NCBI GenBank assembly: GCA_933822405.4
Contig: CAKOGP040001224.1
Coordinates: 65,825-129,824 of the forward strand
Direction: 5' to 3'
Length of the DNA stretch: 64,000 nt
Source of the DNA: Cylindrotheca closterium
Taxonomy: Eukaryota > Bacillariophyta > Bacillariophyceae > Bacillariales > Bacillariaceae
Every line of letters begins with the position of its first letter. Position 1 is the first letter of the stretch. Positions 1 through 10,441 of this stretch are shown piece after piece. A program made the translations under genes and the position numbers. The notes under the pieces were generated by a model. The model saw only the letters and a list, made by a program, of their open reading frames with translations, was not told the DNA's origin and searched no databases.

Positions 1-686
1 GCAGAAGTAGTTTGCAATTGATAGGACCCAGCACTTGAATTCACTGCCGTAAACCATTCTTCAAAAATAGAAGACTGACTCCGTAATAAATCCAAGAAAC
101 TCCCATAAGGAGTACCATGTCCACTCAAAGAATTTTTGAAGTCCTCGAAAGAAATAGAAGTTGGCCAATAAAGGCCCACCGGGGCACCGCATCCATCAGG
201 AATCAGAAGGATCTTGGAAAAATCCCCAACCAGCATTGCAGGCTTTGTTGCCTGAACAAAGTCCTGCTGCGACGCTGGCATTTTCAACCTTGTTCGCCCA
301 CTGAGGGAAACCACCAGACTATGAGTAGGGACACTCATATCTCCCTGCCAGTATTGCTGGATCAAAGTGGGATCAAAGCAATCAGACCACTTTGGGGCCC
401 CGCGATGGACAGCATCTTGCCCATTGAAAGTAGTACTAACAGGACTAGCGCCAAATCCAATAACCGGAGGAGAATTCGGAGTAAAAAATACTCCAAGGAC
501 TGCTCCGACGCGAGACGAGTTCAAGAGCCGCAACTTGTCTGTAGAGAGCATCTGAGGTGCATTAAAACGGATAGCATCAGCAGAAATGGTCGCTGCTGTC
601 ACTGATTCCTTGCGACCCCGACCATACCCGTAGGAACGGCAAACCCAAAAGACGCTTGAATTTCCGATTTCTTGGGTCTCTTCTTG
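1..686 (-). CDS. Unknown protein, partial (runs off the window)
   Basis: An open frame of about 228 codons reads on the minus strand from 686 down to base 1 with no stop, so its 3' end lies outside the window. An in-frame TGA at 689-687 closes it upstream and there is no Met near that end, so the frame probably starts at a splice acceptor around 670-690 or the 5' exon is elsewhere. Codon choice and composition look coding: it has recurring short motifs such as FDPTLIQQYWQGD and LLIPDGCGAPVGLYWP, few repeats and no membrane segment. I do not recognise the family. A mobile-element protein is possible but nothing specific shows it. The shorter Met-initiated plus-strand frame at 117-605 is the shadow of this one. 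Confidence 0.5.
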
Positions 687-1389
687 TCATGGATCGCTTG
701 ATGAATTGAATCATCTGAAAAGCAGATGCTGACAGAAGAGAGAAACTGAGTTCCCATCTGGGGACTTTCAGGACCAAGCAACTTGGGGAAGGATGTCATT
801 TTCGAAGGATGACAGGTGCACAGAACGCGATTTCGTTGTTTCAACAATGCCTCGGAGCGGTGGAAGGCGAATAGAAGATCAAGACAATCCGATCAGCTCT
901 TATAGGAGGGATGTTGGAAGTTGTTAGCTGCACGTCACGCTGGCCGATCGCAATGAATGAGGGCGGCGTGTAAGGAGCTGGAGTTTTTCGTTCGCTTGCA
1001 GACAAAGGCTGGGTACCAAGAGAAAAATTGAATTACCGCGACACAAGTGGGTGAATTCAATCTCAGTCGATAAACTGGGCATCATTGCCTGGGCGCATCG
1101 ACAACAACTTTTGACGGTCGAAGGCCGTTCGGCCTTTGTCCGTCTGTAACACAATGTAGTCAAAGAAATCGAACAGTGTGCCTGCGGTCTACGTTGGAAT
1201 AATAGAATTTACAGCCGGATATATATAAAAAAGTATTTACAAGAAGCCGCTGGATTAGTCCTATATGATCGCGCAGTCAAGAGATACTTAGTTTGAAAAG
1301 CATCCATCGATCGCACCTCGGATGTAGGAAATTGATTCTTCAGCTCAACAGAGATATTGGTGGGATGTACAGTTGTCTATACCAAAACG
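687..1389. other. Intergenic, no supported gene
   Basis: This 700-bp stretch holds only short frames without recognisable family features. It may contain an upstream exon of the minus-strand gene that ends at base 1, and the 3' flank of the minus-strand gene ending at 1390. No repeat or RNA gene was seen. Confidence 0.4.
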
Positions 1390-4087
1390 TCAAAAGCCAG
1401 ATGTGAAGAAATCTGCTATATCCAAGGGGCGATCAGAGCAAATGACTTCTGTCTCGCAAGTCTCCCCAAAGTGGTATGCACAATTCTTCTTCGACACCAA
1501 CTCAGTTTCACCCTCCCCGTGCAAAGCTTTACCATTCGCGTACACCTCAAAGCTTCCAGGGTTTGCAATACCATCGCCAAAGGTGTCCTCAAAATATATC
1601 ACTCCACATTCATTCACCGGCAAACAGCTAACGTATCTATATTCTTCCAAGTGGTCAAAGGAGCCGCTTTGGACATGGTGCCAATCGAAATGGCCAGTGT
1701 CATTCAACACCTCATACCCGTTCGCTTCCTTTTTCAAATCGCCCCACTCAAAATATGGATGCACCTGTGATGCCTGCACCAGAGTATCATGGAAAAAATC
1801 CAATTCTGTCACCAAAAAGTGGATTTCATGCGCATGAGAGTCTGTTTTCAGATCGATCCACACTTTGGTTCCGCCGTCTGGACAGTATAGAATACCGTAG
1901 CAATCTTCCTCATGCTTGTCGTCACATTCACAATGAAGATTTGCAGATGGCACAAAGAGCTCTTCCATCTCAGTCAGTTGCTGGTAAGTAGCATTCTTGG
2001 CGCTACCAGCTTCCAACACGGCTGGAATTCCGTCGATTTGGGCAAATAGATTCTGTTTGACGATGTGCGGCTTGGAAGCCCTCCCATGACCTTCCGCGAC
2101 ATACCAGCGCAGATCATCGGTCGGCACCCAGGTATCGGTAGTTGTTCTGAGATCCAATGGGTCACTGATCAGATGCACGGTGTAATTGGAAGCGTACAGA
2201 TCAAAAGATCGGAGGCACTCAGTGCGACATTGAGCGTCAATGGAAGTTCGACTGCACCCAGATATGCAATCGAGATGCAACTCTCGTTCCCTGATGGCCA
2301 GCCACCGTCTTCCACTGAAAATAATGTATTCCCCGTTGACTTCATTCTCCAGCAGCTCTGCATCTGCATAGTACACGGGACGATCTCCAATGAAAATATC
2401 CAAGCGCTCATAGATTGGAAAGGTGAAGACGAACCCTTCAGACCCTAGATCTTTGCAATTCAACTCGACATGCTCAACGGGAACAAAAGAGGCCAAAAAC
2501 TCCATCGTCTCGAGAACTCCATCCTTCGAGATGTTCTTCTCGTCCTTTGCGAACCAGAGATCGGTAGAATGTGTCAAGATGTCGTAAGCATCAATGTTCG
2601 CTGAGTTAGCTTTGAAAGACCTCAGCGTCCATCGATCACAAGGGTACATCATGTCATCTCCTACTGCAAGCACCCAGCTTTCGCCACAGTAGAAGAATGC
2701 CGCGTGCTCATTTTTCCAGTTGTCTTCACACCGATCTGTTGGTAGCTTCGTGTAGATGATTCGCCCAACACTTGAATCGGTTCTATCTCTCACATCGCTA
2801 TAATCGGAAAGATAGCAACCAAAATACATTCCAGACAACGTTGAAAGCCATGGAATGGCATCGTCGTGCAGCTGGATATAAACCTCATTGTCTCCAAATA
2901 TGCGATTGTCCTGCATTATTCGGATCAGAGCATAACACCCCATCAAAACCAAGAGTACAACGAAAAGTGGCCACTTTCGTAGCCACTTGTGCTTATCCTT
3001 TGGGGTGTACTTCACCTCTGCAACAACGCTTGCCGTGTCCTTCATGGCCCTTCCAAAGAAACCTCTCCAAGCCAACACAAACGCTGCGTCATCGAGGCTG
3101 GCTACGAATTCCATGGCGGTGAAATTCAGCAACAGGTCCACGACTTCTTCAGATTGCATAATGATTACGAAGGTAACAAATATTCCAAAGATACCGACGT
3201 TGACTTGTGTCAAGGCTGCGAGGTAGTACTTGTATACTGTCACTCCTGGTACCCCACGGATATACTTAAAGCTTTGTACAAAGAGATCGAGACCCTGGAA
3301 AATGTTGTTTTGTGTGTACACAGTGATCACAACAGCAATCAACTGGTAGTACATAGATTTAGTTATGTGGAGAAAGCGAACAGAATCACGGTGTCGTCGT
3401 CAACTTACCTCAGCAGTGCGAGTAAAGGGATCTACATTGACAGGTATTTTGAGTGGGTTTTTGGGATTGGTGATATCTATTGCATTGCTGAATTGAGAGT
3501 CGTAGAATCATTGATGAGCATATTCGCAAGATCCTTGAAAAAAAGCGGCAAACTTACTATAAGGCAAGAGTGTACACCCCGGCTTGCAATACCACAATGC
3601 CCAATGAGAACCAAAATGGTAGGCACATATAGTCACGAGACCGATGCGTTGTTCTGAGGACATTTCCTTGTTGGCTGCATTCTATAGCATCCTCAGGTGG
3701 ATTGTGCCCACACAATGGCCATTTTGCGAGCAAGAGGAACGAGACTGTACTGTGTGGAAAGGCCCTAACCTCGTCTTCGTCGTCTTCGTCATCGTCCATT
3801 GGGTCCAAGTCCATCCGAAATGACATCGAACTTGTAAAAACAGGGGCTGCTTTGAGGGAAGGCCTCGGCTTTGATGATCTTTTTCGCATTCCTTGATCTT
3901 CACATCGTTTCAGCCGTGTCTCCATATTCAACATTTTCTCTTGCAAGTTTGTGGCAAGCATTTGCAGATCCTGTCCGTCTAGATGAGGCTTGCCATTGTA
4001 CACAGTGCTCTCTTCGTCATTGTACGTGGCGCTTTCTTCATCGAGCACTAAATCATCCAAGCGACTGCTTTCCTCGTCGAGGGACAT
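1390..4087 (-). CDS. Large membrane protein with Cys-rich ectodomain, unknown function
   Basis: Three exons join in phase: 4087-3558 (donor GTAAGT), 3487-3409 (acceptor TTCAG, donor GTAAGT) and 3342-1390 (acceptor ACCAG), giving 853 residues. The N-terminal 150 residues are acidic and partly helical. A membrane segment lies near residues 153-174. After exon 2 comes the motif VDPFTRTAE, followed by hydrophobic helices (about 204-275) and a strong membrane segment near WPLFVVLLVLMGCYALI. The last ~500 residues form a Cys-rich, probably extracellular domain. Its end carries YFEDTFGDGIANPGSFEVY, which resembles the D-x-F/Y-GDGI motif seen in secreted stramenopile proteins. Membrane topology is inferred from hydrophobicity. 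I recognise the layout as a diatom membrane-protein type but know no function, and a receptor or adhesion role is speculation. Confidence 0.75.
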
Positions 4088-4511
4088 CGTCTCAGATTTT
4101 CTGGTTGAATTGTTTGTTTGAAGTTGGTGTCTATTGGTTTGCTTCTTTCATTGCAATTTTTCTGTGAATACTAGTACCGGTGCCAGTATCATCTTCTGTA
4201 CATATAATAAGTAGAGGTACACACACCATCTAATATGCTTTTTGAGTACCGGGTGGGAACCCATGTATATATCATCTTCATAAGATTCAATGTACCGGTA
4301 GCACTTTCACTTCTCCAGCAGCTGTGGATATTTCTTTGATTTAGACATTTAACAAGAATACTCTTGCTCAGAAATCCCGCTTTGCAGGATCTTACATGCA
4401 TATTCAATATCTCTGGACCCGTATTGACCTATTTACCTCCGGGTGTTTTACAGATTTTATGCGACTTTCTTTTTTCGCAATGTTGGAGCATGCAGTGACG
4501 ATCACAACCAG
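4088..4511. promoter_or_regulatory. Divergent promoter region with TACCGGT palindromes
   Basis: This 424-bp spacer separates two genes transcribed away from each other, so it should hold both promoters. It contains a TACCGGTG at 4175 and a perfect TACCGGTA at 4293-4300, one of the recurrent palindromes in the spacers of this window. No TATA box could be assigned with confidence. Confidence 0.4.
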
Positions 4512-6572
4512 ATGAAGCCTAGAGGGCACACTAGGTTGCTGATCCTTTTGTTTCTTACCACTTTTTCACTACTTCGGTCGTTCGGAAACCCGTTGTCTTT
4601 GCTAAGAGAAAAAGCAGCCGTCCATTACTTGCCTGTCTCAAGTTTACTATCAACAAAAAATGGTCACCTGAAAACATCATCTGACAGAACTGTATGGATA
4701 CTCATCACAGGAGTCTTGGGAGATCTAGAACTTGACAGCAAGATTGAATACATTATTCGCCCTCTTCAAGCCTTAAAATATGATATTAGGGTACTGTTGC
4801 TACTCCAGTCAGACTTGACGCACAAACGCTTCCCACCCTTTCGAGAACCCTACTCTTTTGTCCAACCTTCCAACTTCAAAGAAGGCGTCAATACTGCTTC
4901 CTTGACCCCCACAGCTTCTCGTTTTTACAAGTTTCCACTAGGAACTCAAACTGCTGTCGTGAAGCATAAGCAAACTGCAAACCTGATTCAGCAGCGACCG
5001 AGACACTTTGAAACTGCCAACGATATTCTCGAAAAACTCGACAACCTCACTTCAACTTTTGTCAAAGTACAAGAGCCCTTGGTCAACCTGCCCATGAATA
5101 TCGAATATATTCGTGCCTTGGCACTTCGCGATGGGCGCAATGTAAAGGGACTAATGAATCGCAGTGCTCTCGGTCGGATCATTTGGCGGGCCGTCAATGA
5201 TTTTCGTCAATTACAACTATGGCAACAGGCCTGGGAAATTATCTCACAACAAGATGACGATACTACAAGCACCCAAGGTGACATGCAGGGAACCGTCATC
5301 AGACTAGGCGAAGATTCAATTGTAAATAAGACATTTGACATTGGATCCATAATCAACGGATTGCAATCGCAAGGTCGAATGGCGATGATCCCGTGTGAAA
5401 CCGCACGCGGCCACAAGAACGATCGAGTGGATTTCTTTTCGGCAATGGTGGCCAAGACTGTCTTAAAACTGCCGTTTGCGGCATTGTATCAAACTGGTAG
5501 ATTTTCAGCCACCGATCAGGGAAGCAACAGCACTGATCCGCTGTCAAGCTATCTTTTGTCATTGTATCAGAGACAAAATATCGCTGTGTCGGTCGCTTCC
5601 AAAGAAAATCCCAGAGACTGGACTCCACTTGCTTCTCCTTCTGCTCCCGAAACCGGAGGTTTGTCCAGGAATGAGACGACGAAACCTCCATTTCAGTTTC
5701 CACTTTCCACCAATGCCTTGGGTAAAACGAATGCAAGAAGTATGCCTAGGAATGCAACAACGAGCAAAAAGCCCAGGATATTCGTCTGCATCACTGGGCA
5801 GCTACATCGATTGGAACTGAAGCAAAAGTTCAAAACAGTTATTCAGCCCATGGAAAAGGCTGGCTATAGTGTTGATCTGGCCATGGTTTTGTCATCAGGA
5901 GAGGCAATATATCAATTGCGAAAAGTGAAGAGAACGAGTAAAGCACCTTCCACCTTTTCGTCGCCAAAAGAAGTGCTTGATTATATGAGCAAGAGGGCAC
6001 ATGTCCTCAATCCTCAGAATATTACCTATATCAAGCCATTGAATCATCCAGTGAATCCACAGTATTTGTATCATCGAGCAGTCTTGAAGAAGACGAGCTC
6101 GATGAAAACACGCCAAACTTTTCATGCCAAATGGTCCAATATTGAAGAAGCCTTGCAACGGAGCATGGCAAATACCATCATGATGGAGAGTTACACTCGA
6201 TGCTGGGACTGGGCGAAACAAAGTGGTCATTCTTACAAGTGGTATGTACGGATCCGCGACGATATTGCTTTCCAGAAACCTTTGATTCCGAAAAAGACCT
6301 TTGACAAAATCGAAGACAAGAATTCCCTCTTTTCGTCCACGGCAGATGCTAACGGGGGCATCAATGACCGCATGGCTATTGTGGGCCCAAAAGCCGCCGA
6401 GTGTTATTTCAACATCCCCTACATCAAATTGTTCGATGGAAGTTATTTGGACGATGCGATGACCAACACGGAAACCTTCTTCAATCGACAATACTGGGCC
6501 AACAAATGCGGCGATCGTAAAACATTTCGTTTCAAACCTAGAAAGATTCACAACGGGAAATTCATTGACTGA
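4512..6572 (+). CDS. Type II membrane protein with two related glycosyltransferase-like domains
   Basis: Single-exon gene of 686 residues from ATG 4512; the frame is open a little further upstream but only from a GTG. Residues 1-22 (MKPRGHTRLLILLFLTTFSLL) form a basic-hydrophobic signal anchor, so the protein is probably Golgi or secretory. Two regions share one pattern, ITGxLxxLELxxKxxxxIxPxxxxxY, near residues 60 and 422, which indicates an internal domain duplication. The second copy is complete and contains WYVRIRDDIAF near residue 580 and a later NGGINDRMAIVG stretch. R-x-R-D-D followed by a hydrophobic segment is the type of acidic metal/nucleotide-sugar site seen in many glycosyltransferases. 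The first copy appears to lack this RDD, so it may be non-catalytic. The family assignment is inference; no donor or acceptor can be named. Confidence 0.6.
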   Translation: MKPRGHTRLLILLFLTTFSLLRSFGNPLSLLREKAAVHYLPVSSLLSTKNGHLKTSSDRTVWILITGVLGDLELDSKIEYIIRPLQALKYDIRVLLLLQSDLTHKRFPPFREPYSFVQPSNFKEGVNTASLTPTASRFYKFPLGTQTAVVKHKQTANLIQQRPRHFETANDILEKLDNLTSTFVKVQEPLVNLPMNIEYIRALALRDGRNVKGLMNRSALGRIIWRAVNDFRQLQLWQQAWEIISQQDDDTTSTQGDMQGTVIRLGEDSIVNKTFDIGSIINGLQSQGRMAMIPCETARGHKNDRVDFFSAMVAKTVLKLPFAALYQTGRFSATDQGSNSTDPLSSYLLSLYQRQNIAVSVASKENPRDWTPLASPSAPETGGLSRNETTKPPFQFPLSTNALGKTNARSMPRNATTSKKPRIFVCITGQLHRLELKQKFKTVIQPMEKAGYSVDLAMVLSSGEAIYQLRKVKRTSKAPSTFSSPKEVLDYMSKRAHVLNPQNITYIKPLNHPVNPQYLYHRAVLKKTSSMKTRQTFHAKWSNIEEALQRSMANTIMMESYTRCWDWAKQSGHSYKWYVRIRDDIAFQKPLIPKKTFDKIEDKNSLFSSTADANGGINDRMAIVGPKAAECYFNIPYIKLFDGSYLDDAMTNTETFFNRQYWANKCGDRKTFRFKPRKIHNGKFID

Positions 6573-6683
6573 GGGGGGGCTACTTTGGTTTCTAGACAGT
6601 GGGGACAGCATAAATAGCTCTTCTATTATCTATTCGTTTCTATTTGACTGTGAGTCAGTCTCTTGCTTTTATACAAAAATGCT

Positions 6684-8629
6684 TCAGCTACATGGCCCAT
6701 TGGAAGGGAAGCATCGACGTCCACGTTCATTGCTAGCCCATACCATTCCAGATCCGTCTCGGAACCGGATCATAGGGTACTCCAGGAGTCGCTTGTGTTC
6801 GTCTCGCGCTAGCTGCTTTCGATCCATTTGAGCATATGTCTCATTGTCTTCGTGATGATCAAAGCCGCAAAAGAACCACCAATAGCCGTCTCGACAAGGA
6901 AATCTTCCGGTACCAAACTCTTTTGTTCGTCCTGGTAACACATCTCCTCCATCACAGCATGCATCAGCAAATGAACCATGCCGGCCAAAGTGCGACAGTG
7001 GGTCCAGCGTAGAGATATTGGAAAAAGGATGAATATCTTTAGGAAGGAACATGCCTGGATGTTCCTTGAAGGTCGTCGGAAAGTCTGCTTGATGCGGCAC
7101 CGGGTTGATCCTGTGTGGGTAAAAGGAGTGTCCCTGATCCAACTGATGGCGGATGGAAGGCAGCAACCAAGGTTTGGTATTCAGAATTGTGTCTGGCTCA
7201 CTCAAGTAAACATATTTCCAATACTTGGTGATATCCGCATGATTCTGACCCAGCCATGCCAGAGTCATGGTGGCATTCAATTCACCCTTCAATGCTTTCT
7301 GCATGCCAACAATACTCCCACGAACCATGCTGACAGGAACATGTCTCGTGAAGACCCATTTCTCGTCGTAAATTCGAGTGTAGGCCACTTCTGTGGTGCC
7401 ATTTAATGCCAATTGAAACGCATGAATACCCTCTTGTAGAATCGTAGCAGAACCATTGGTGGACGGAGCTTCGTCAGGAAAGGCATTGTGAATCAGTTCA
7501 AAGGCTCCTCGAACACCAAGCTCGTCCTCGTCTCGGTATCCCACAACGATTATCCGGCCAAAGCCCACTTGATACAAGGAAGCAATAGTAACAGCCAAGG
7601 AATACGTTGTGAGTAAATCGGCACGTTCCTGAAGTTTTCTCGCTTCCTCGTCGCTCAGGGTTTCCATTGCATCCTTGTCGACTGCTGCTATCATGGGCTG
7701 AAATGCAATCATGGCAATAGTTCGCTTCATGACAATATCGCCTTGGTGTTTATGAACTTTATCATATGCTGAATACAGTGACTTCCTCCTCTTGGCAAGC
7801 CGCATGTAAGAGTAGAGGTTTAAGATAACTTCTTCCAACATGCCTTCGTCCTCATTGCGAGTTAAATTGAATAGACTCCAGATGTTTGACAAGTGCTCCA
7901 CGGAGAAATCGGTCCAATCCTTTGTCATGCTCGGCCGTGTCGCAGTTTGAATCCCAGCAACATCTGGCGGGGGCTTGAGCTGCAAGAAGTTCTTCGTGCT
8001 AGTCATCCACTGTGATGAGTCAGTCAGGGCCAGTGAGTCAACAAAAAGCGCAAGTTAGTGGTGAAATGAGAAGAATAAACAAAACATCAAGATTTCGTGG
8101 CACCTACATTATCTGCCATGTAGTCGCTCAGATGTAAACCATTTATATCAATCAAATTCAATGGCAAATATCGAAGAAGACTGCCAACACTCTGATTGGA
8201 GGCGACTGGTGGTGTCGTCACTTCTTCCATTTGATAATGAACTCGCCGACTTAATTGAAGAAAGTCTAGCCGAAGATGTTTTGTTTCGTTGCTCTTCTTC
8301 TTTAATTTGGCAAGTAACTCCTCGTTCGTCCTGAGTAATTCCTCATTGGTCTTCTGCATTATCTTCATTCGTTTCTCGTGGTCTTTTGTTTGGTTTGACA
8401 TTGCCAGGGATTCGGGACAAAACACATGTGCAGCCGAATAAGGCGACGACAAGGTCGCCATTTGCATGGATAGACTTTCAGCATAAGAATTCCAAAAGGT
8501 ATAGGATGAAAATATGACATACAGAAAGAAGGTTGCAAAGATGAACCGACCCGACAAAAATGGTTTGGTTTCCTGCCCCCTCGAATTTGATCGCGGTCTA
8601 CTCAATTCATGGCTTGTCGGCGGGCTCAT
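6684..8629 (-). CDS. Type II membrane protein, glycosyltransferase-like
   Basis: Two exons, 8629-8108 (donor GTAGGT) and 8009-6684 (acceptor CACAG), join in phase 0 to give 615 residues. Residues 29-47 (FIFATFFLYVIFSSYTFW) are a single membrane anchor behind a basic cytosolic tail. A heptad-like coiled stretch follows (about 80-120, MQKTNEELLRTNEELLAKL). The large C-terminal part has a hydrophobic strand ending in VVGYRDEDELG and, later, KYVYLSEPDTIL. An acidic E-P-D in such a context is typical of glycosyltransferase-like lumenal domains. Several N-x-S/T sites support a secretory location. The gene converges with the preceding plus-strand gene, leaving about 110 bp between them. The function is inferred from architecture only. 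Confidence 0.6.
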
Positions 8630-9127
8630 GACAACAAATTTGTGTACGATGGGAGGTGTGCCACTTTCAACCCCCCTTCACGCCGGCGTCAGATTGTACT
8701 TGTAACACTGTCGTGGATCTTTGTCATCGAAATTATTGGGATGTTCCCAAAATATCTCGGAATTCGGATTTTGATATGTAAAGGAGAAACAGAGAAAGGA
8801 GATGGCATCTATGGTGGACAGTATTCCAACTTTGGAAATATGAGACGGCATACATGTAGCAACCTGGAAACTCAATATACATAAGTATGTGTCTAAAGAA
8901 AGGAAGATATGTTTCATGCCCTGGTCATATGCACGACAGAGCAGTCTATTCTGTTGGCTTGTTGAAGCGAATCTGAACCCCAATTAATTAACGTCGAAGT
9001 GAAGCATACCTGCTCAACCCAAAGTTGGGGTTACCAGTTTTTCGTATTTACCAAAAGTTGGGGCCACTTTCCACTCATCTTCTGTCTGCTTTTTATTGCT
9101 ACTAAATGCGCTGATTTATCACTCTAC
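8630..9127. other. Intergenic, no supported gene
   Basis: About 500 bp between two minus-strand genes. It should contain the promoter of the glycosyltransferase-like gene and the 3' end of the acyltransferase gene. The frames present are short and hydrophobic by chance, and I see nothing I can name. Confidence 0.4.
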
Positions 9128-10108
9128 TCACATAATTTCCAACTCTCGATCTCCGTACCCCAGCTCTTTCTTGTGTTGATCAAACAGATCCTTCAATGCC
9201 TTACAGAATTGATCATGAGCAGCGTCCAATTCTTCAGATGTTGGAGAAAGTTTGTCTTTCACCGTAAAGGACAACGGTTCTCCATACACAACAGTGGTTG
9301 GGACTGCAAATGGGCAAAATATGGAGCCATACAACCCAACTGCCATAGGGATGCAAATTCCCATGCTCTTTTGCAGCCACAATCTTGGTTGAAATAGAAT
9401 ACTGGAGGTGTAGTAATAGTCGTTTACACCAAACAGATAGGATGGCACGACGGGAATCCCATGTTTCAATGCCAACTTGATAAAACCTTTGCGACGTTTC
9501 AAATACACCCTCTCCTTTTGATAGATGGTCCGAATCTGTTCGGCTTCTCCACCGGGTAGAACTAGAATCGATCGACCCATGGAAATCGCCTTTTCTGCGA
9601 CGGACTTTCTAGCGTCGACACAACCCGTCCACAAGGCCAGTTCACGTACCAATGGAATGGCAAAGAGCACAGAAGCCGTCAGGACGACAACCTTGTCATG
9701 AACATTAGGGAAAACTTCGCGCATCATTCCATCCATAGCAACTCGATATTCTGATGCAACACCATGTGGGAATGTTGCAATCAGAAACTGAGCGTCGGGT
9801 TTGCCTTCGGCTTGGACCAATTTCTTGGGAGGTGGTGCAAAGCGTAGGGTCAAATGCTTTCGCATCGTGTGAAGTACCGCAAAGTCTTTGCTGAAACTCT
9901 GCCACCGCATTCCAGTTGCCATGAATTCAGCGGGAGCCAAGATTTTGATGTAACTGTAGTAGGGTATGATAAAGCCAAGCAGCGTTTGTGTGGGATAATA
10001 CCACAGTCCTGCAATGAGGCTCAGATTGAACGAGATGATGATAGCAAAGAGAGAGTTGAAAACAACATAGCTCCAAATTTGATGTGCCGTAGAAGTCTCA
10101 AAGCTCAT
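9128..10108 (-). CDS. Diacylglycerol/monoacylglycerol acyltransferase, DGAT2 family
   Basis: Single-exon gene of 326 residues, a normal DGAT2 length. DGAT2 enzymes transfer an acyl group from acyl-CoA to diacylglycerol at the ER in triacylglycerol synthesis. Features of the family seen here are the N-terminal hydrophobic hairpin (about residues 12-50, two segments), the active-site block ATFPHGVASEYR, the LPGGEAEQIRT block, and RRKGFIKLALKHGIPVVP followed by FGVNDYYY. The canonical active-site HPHG reads FPHG here, with the catalytic His retained. Diatoms carry several DGAT2 paralogues and related mono- or wax-ester acyltransferases, so the exact acceptor is uncertain. The gene diverges from a plastid-protein gene 334 bp away. 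Confidence 0.85.
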   Translation of the reverse strand: MSFETSTAHQIWSYVVFNSLFAIIISFNLSLIAGLWYYPTQTLLGFIIPYYSYIKILAPAEFMATGMRWQSFSKDFAVLHTMRKHLTLRFAPPPKKLVQAEGKPDAQFLIATFPHGVASEYRVAMDGMMREVFPNVHDKVVVLTASVLFAIPLVRELALWTGCVDARKSVAEKAISMGRSILVLPGGEAEQIRTIYQKERVYLKRRKGFIKLALKHGIPVVPSYLFGVNDYYYTSSILFQPRLWLQKSMGICIPMAVGLYGSIFCPFAVPTTVVYGEPLSFTVKDKLSPTSEELDAAHDQFCKALKDLFDQHKKELGYGDRELEIM

Positions 10109-10441
10109 TTTCGTGTAGATGCAGATAGGACCAGTAATGTGAGGGAGAAGCAGAGCAGATGTGTCTGCGGTTGCAAGTTGTTGGTAATTTGAAATTGGGC
10201 TGTGATGATGAGAGAATTCGTGAAGAAATGACGTGTATAAAGAGGGGAGAGAACTGGAGTATAGTGAAGGAGGGGAAATTCTCTTCTCCCTTTTGTGCGG
10301 GACTGAGTGAGTTGAGTCAGTCAGTCATCCAAAATTTCTGACACCCACCAACATCGTCATTACAATACTCGCAGATGAAATCATCATTAACTCATCATCC
10401 TCTCCAGCAATCCATAGATCATCAAACAGACGCATACGAAA
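10109..10441. promoter_or_regulatory. Divergent promoter between acyltransferase and plastid-protein genes
   Basis: 333-bp spacer between head-to-head genes. It contains a cluster of TGAGTCA/GTCAGTCA-like repeats near 10305-10328, which resemble bZIP (AP-1 type) half sites. Regulatory use is inference. Confidence 0.35.

Noticed and set aside
117..605. 162-codon plus-strand frame starting with ATG
   Set aside because: It is antisense to the better minus-strand frame, which is open through the whole region to the window edge and has more protein-like composition.
8678..8983. 101-codon minus-strand frame upstream of the glycosyltransferase-like gene
   Set aside because: It has no splice-compatible link to the gene downstream, which already has a good signal-anchor start at 8629, and no recognisable domain.
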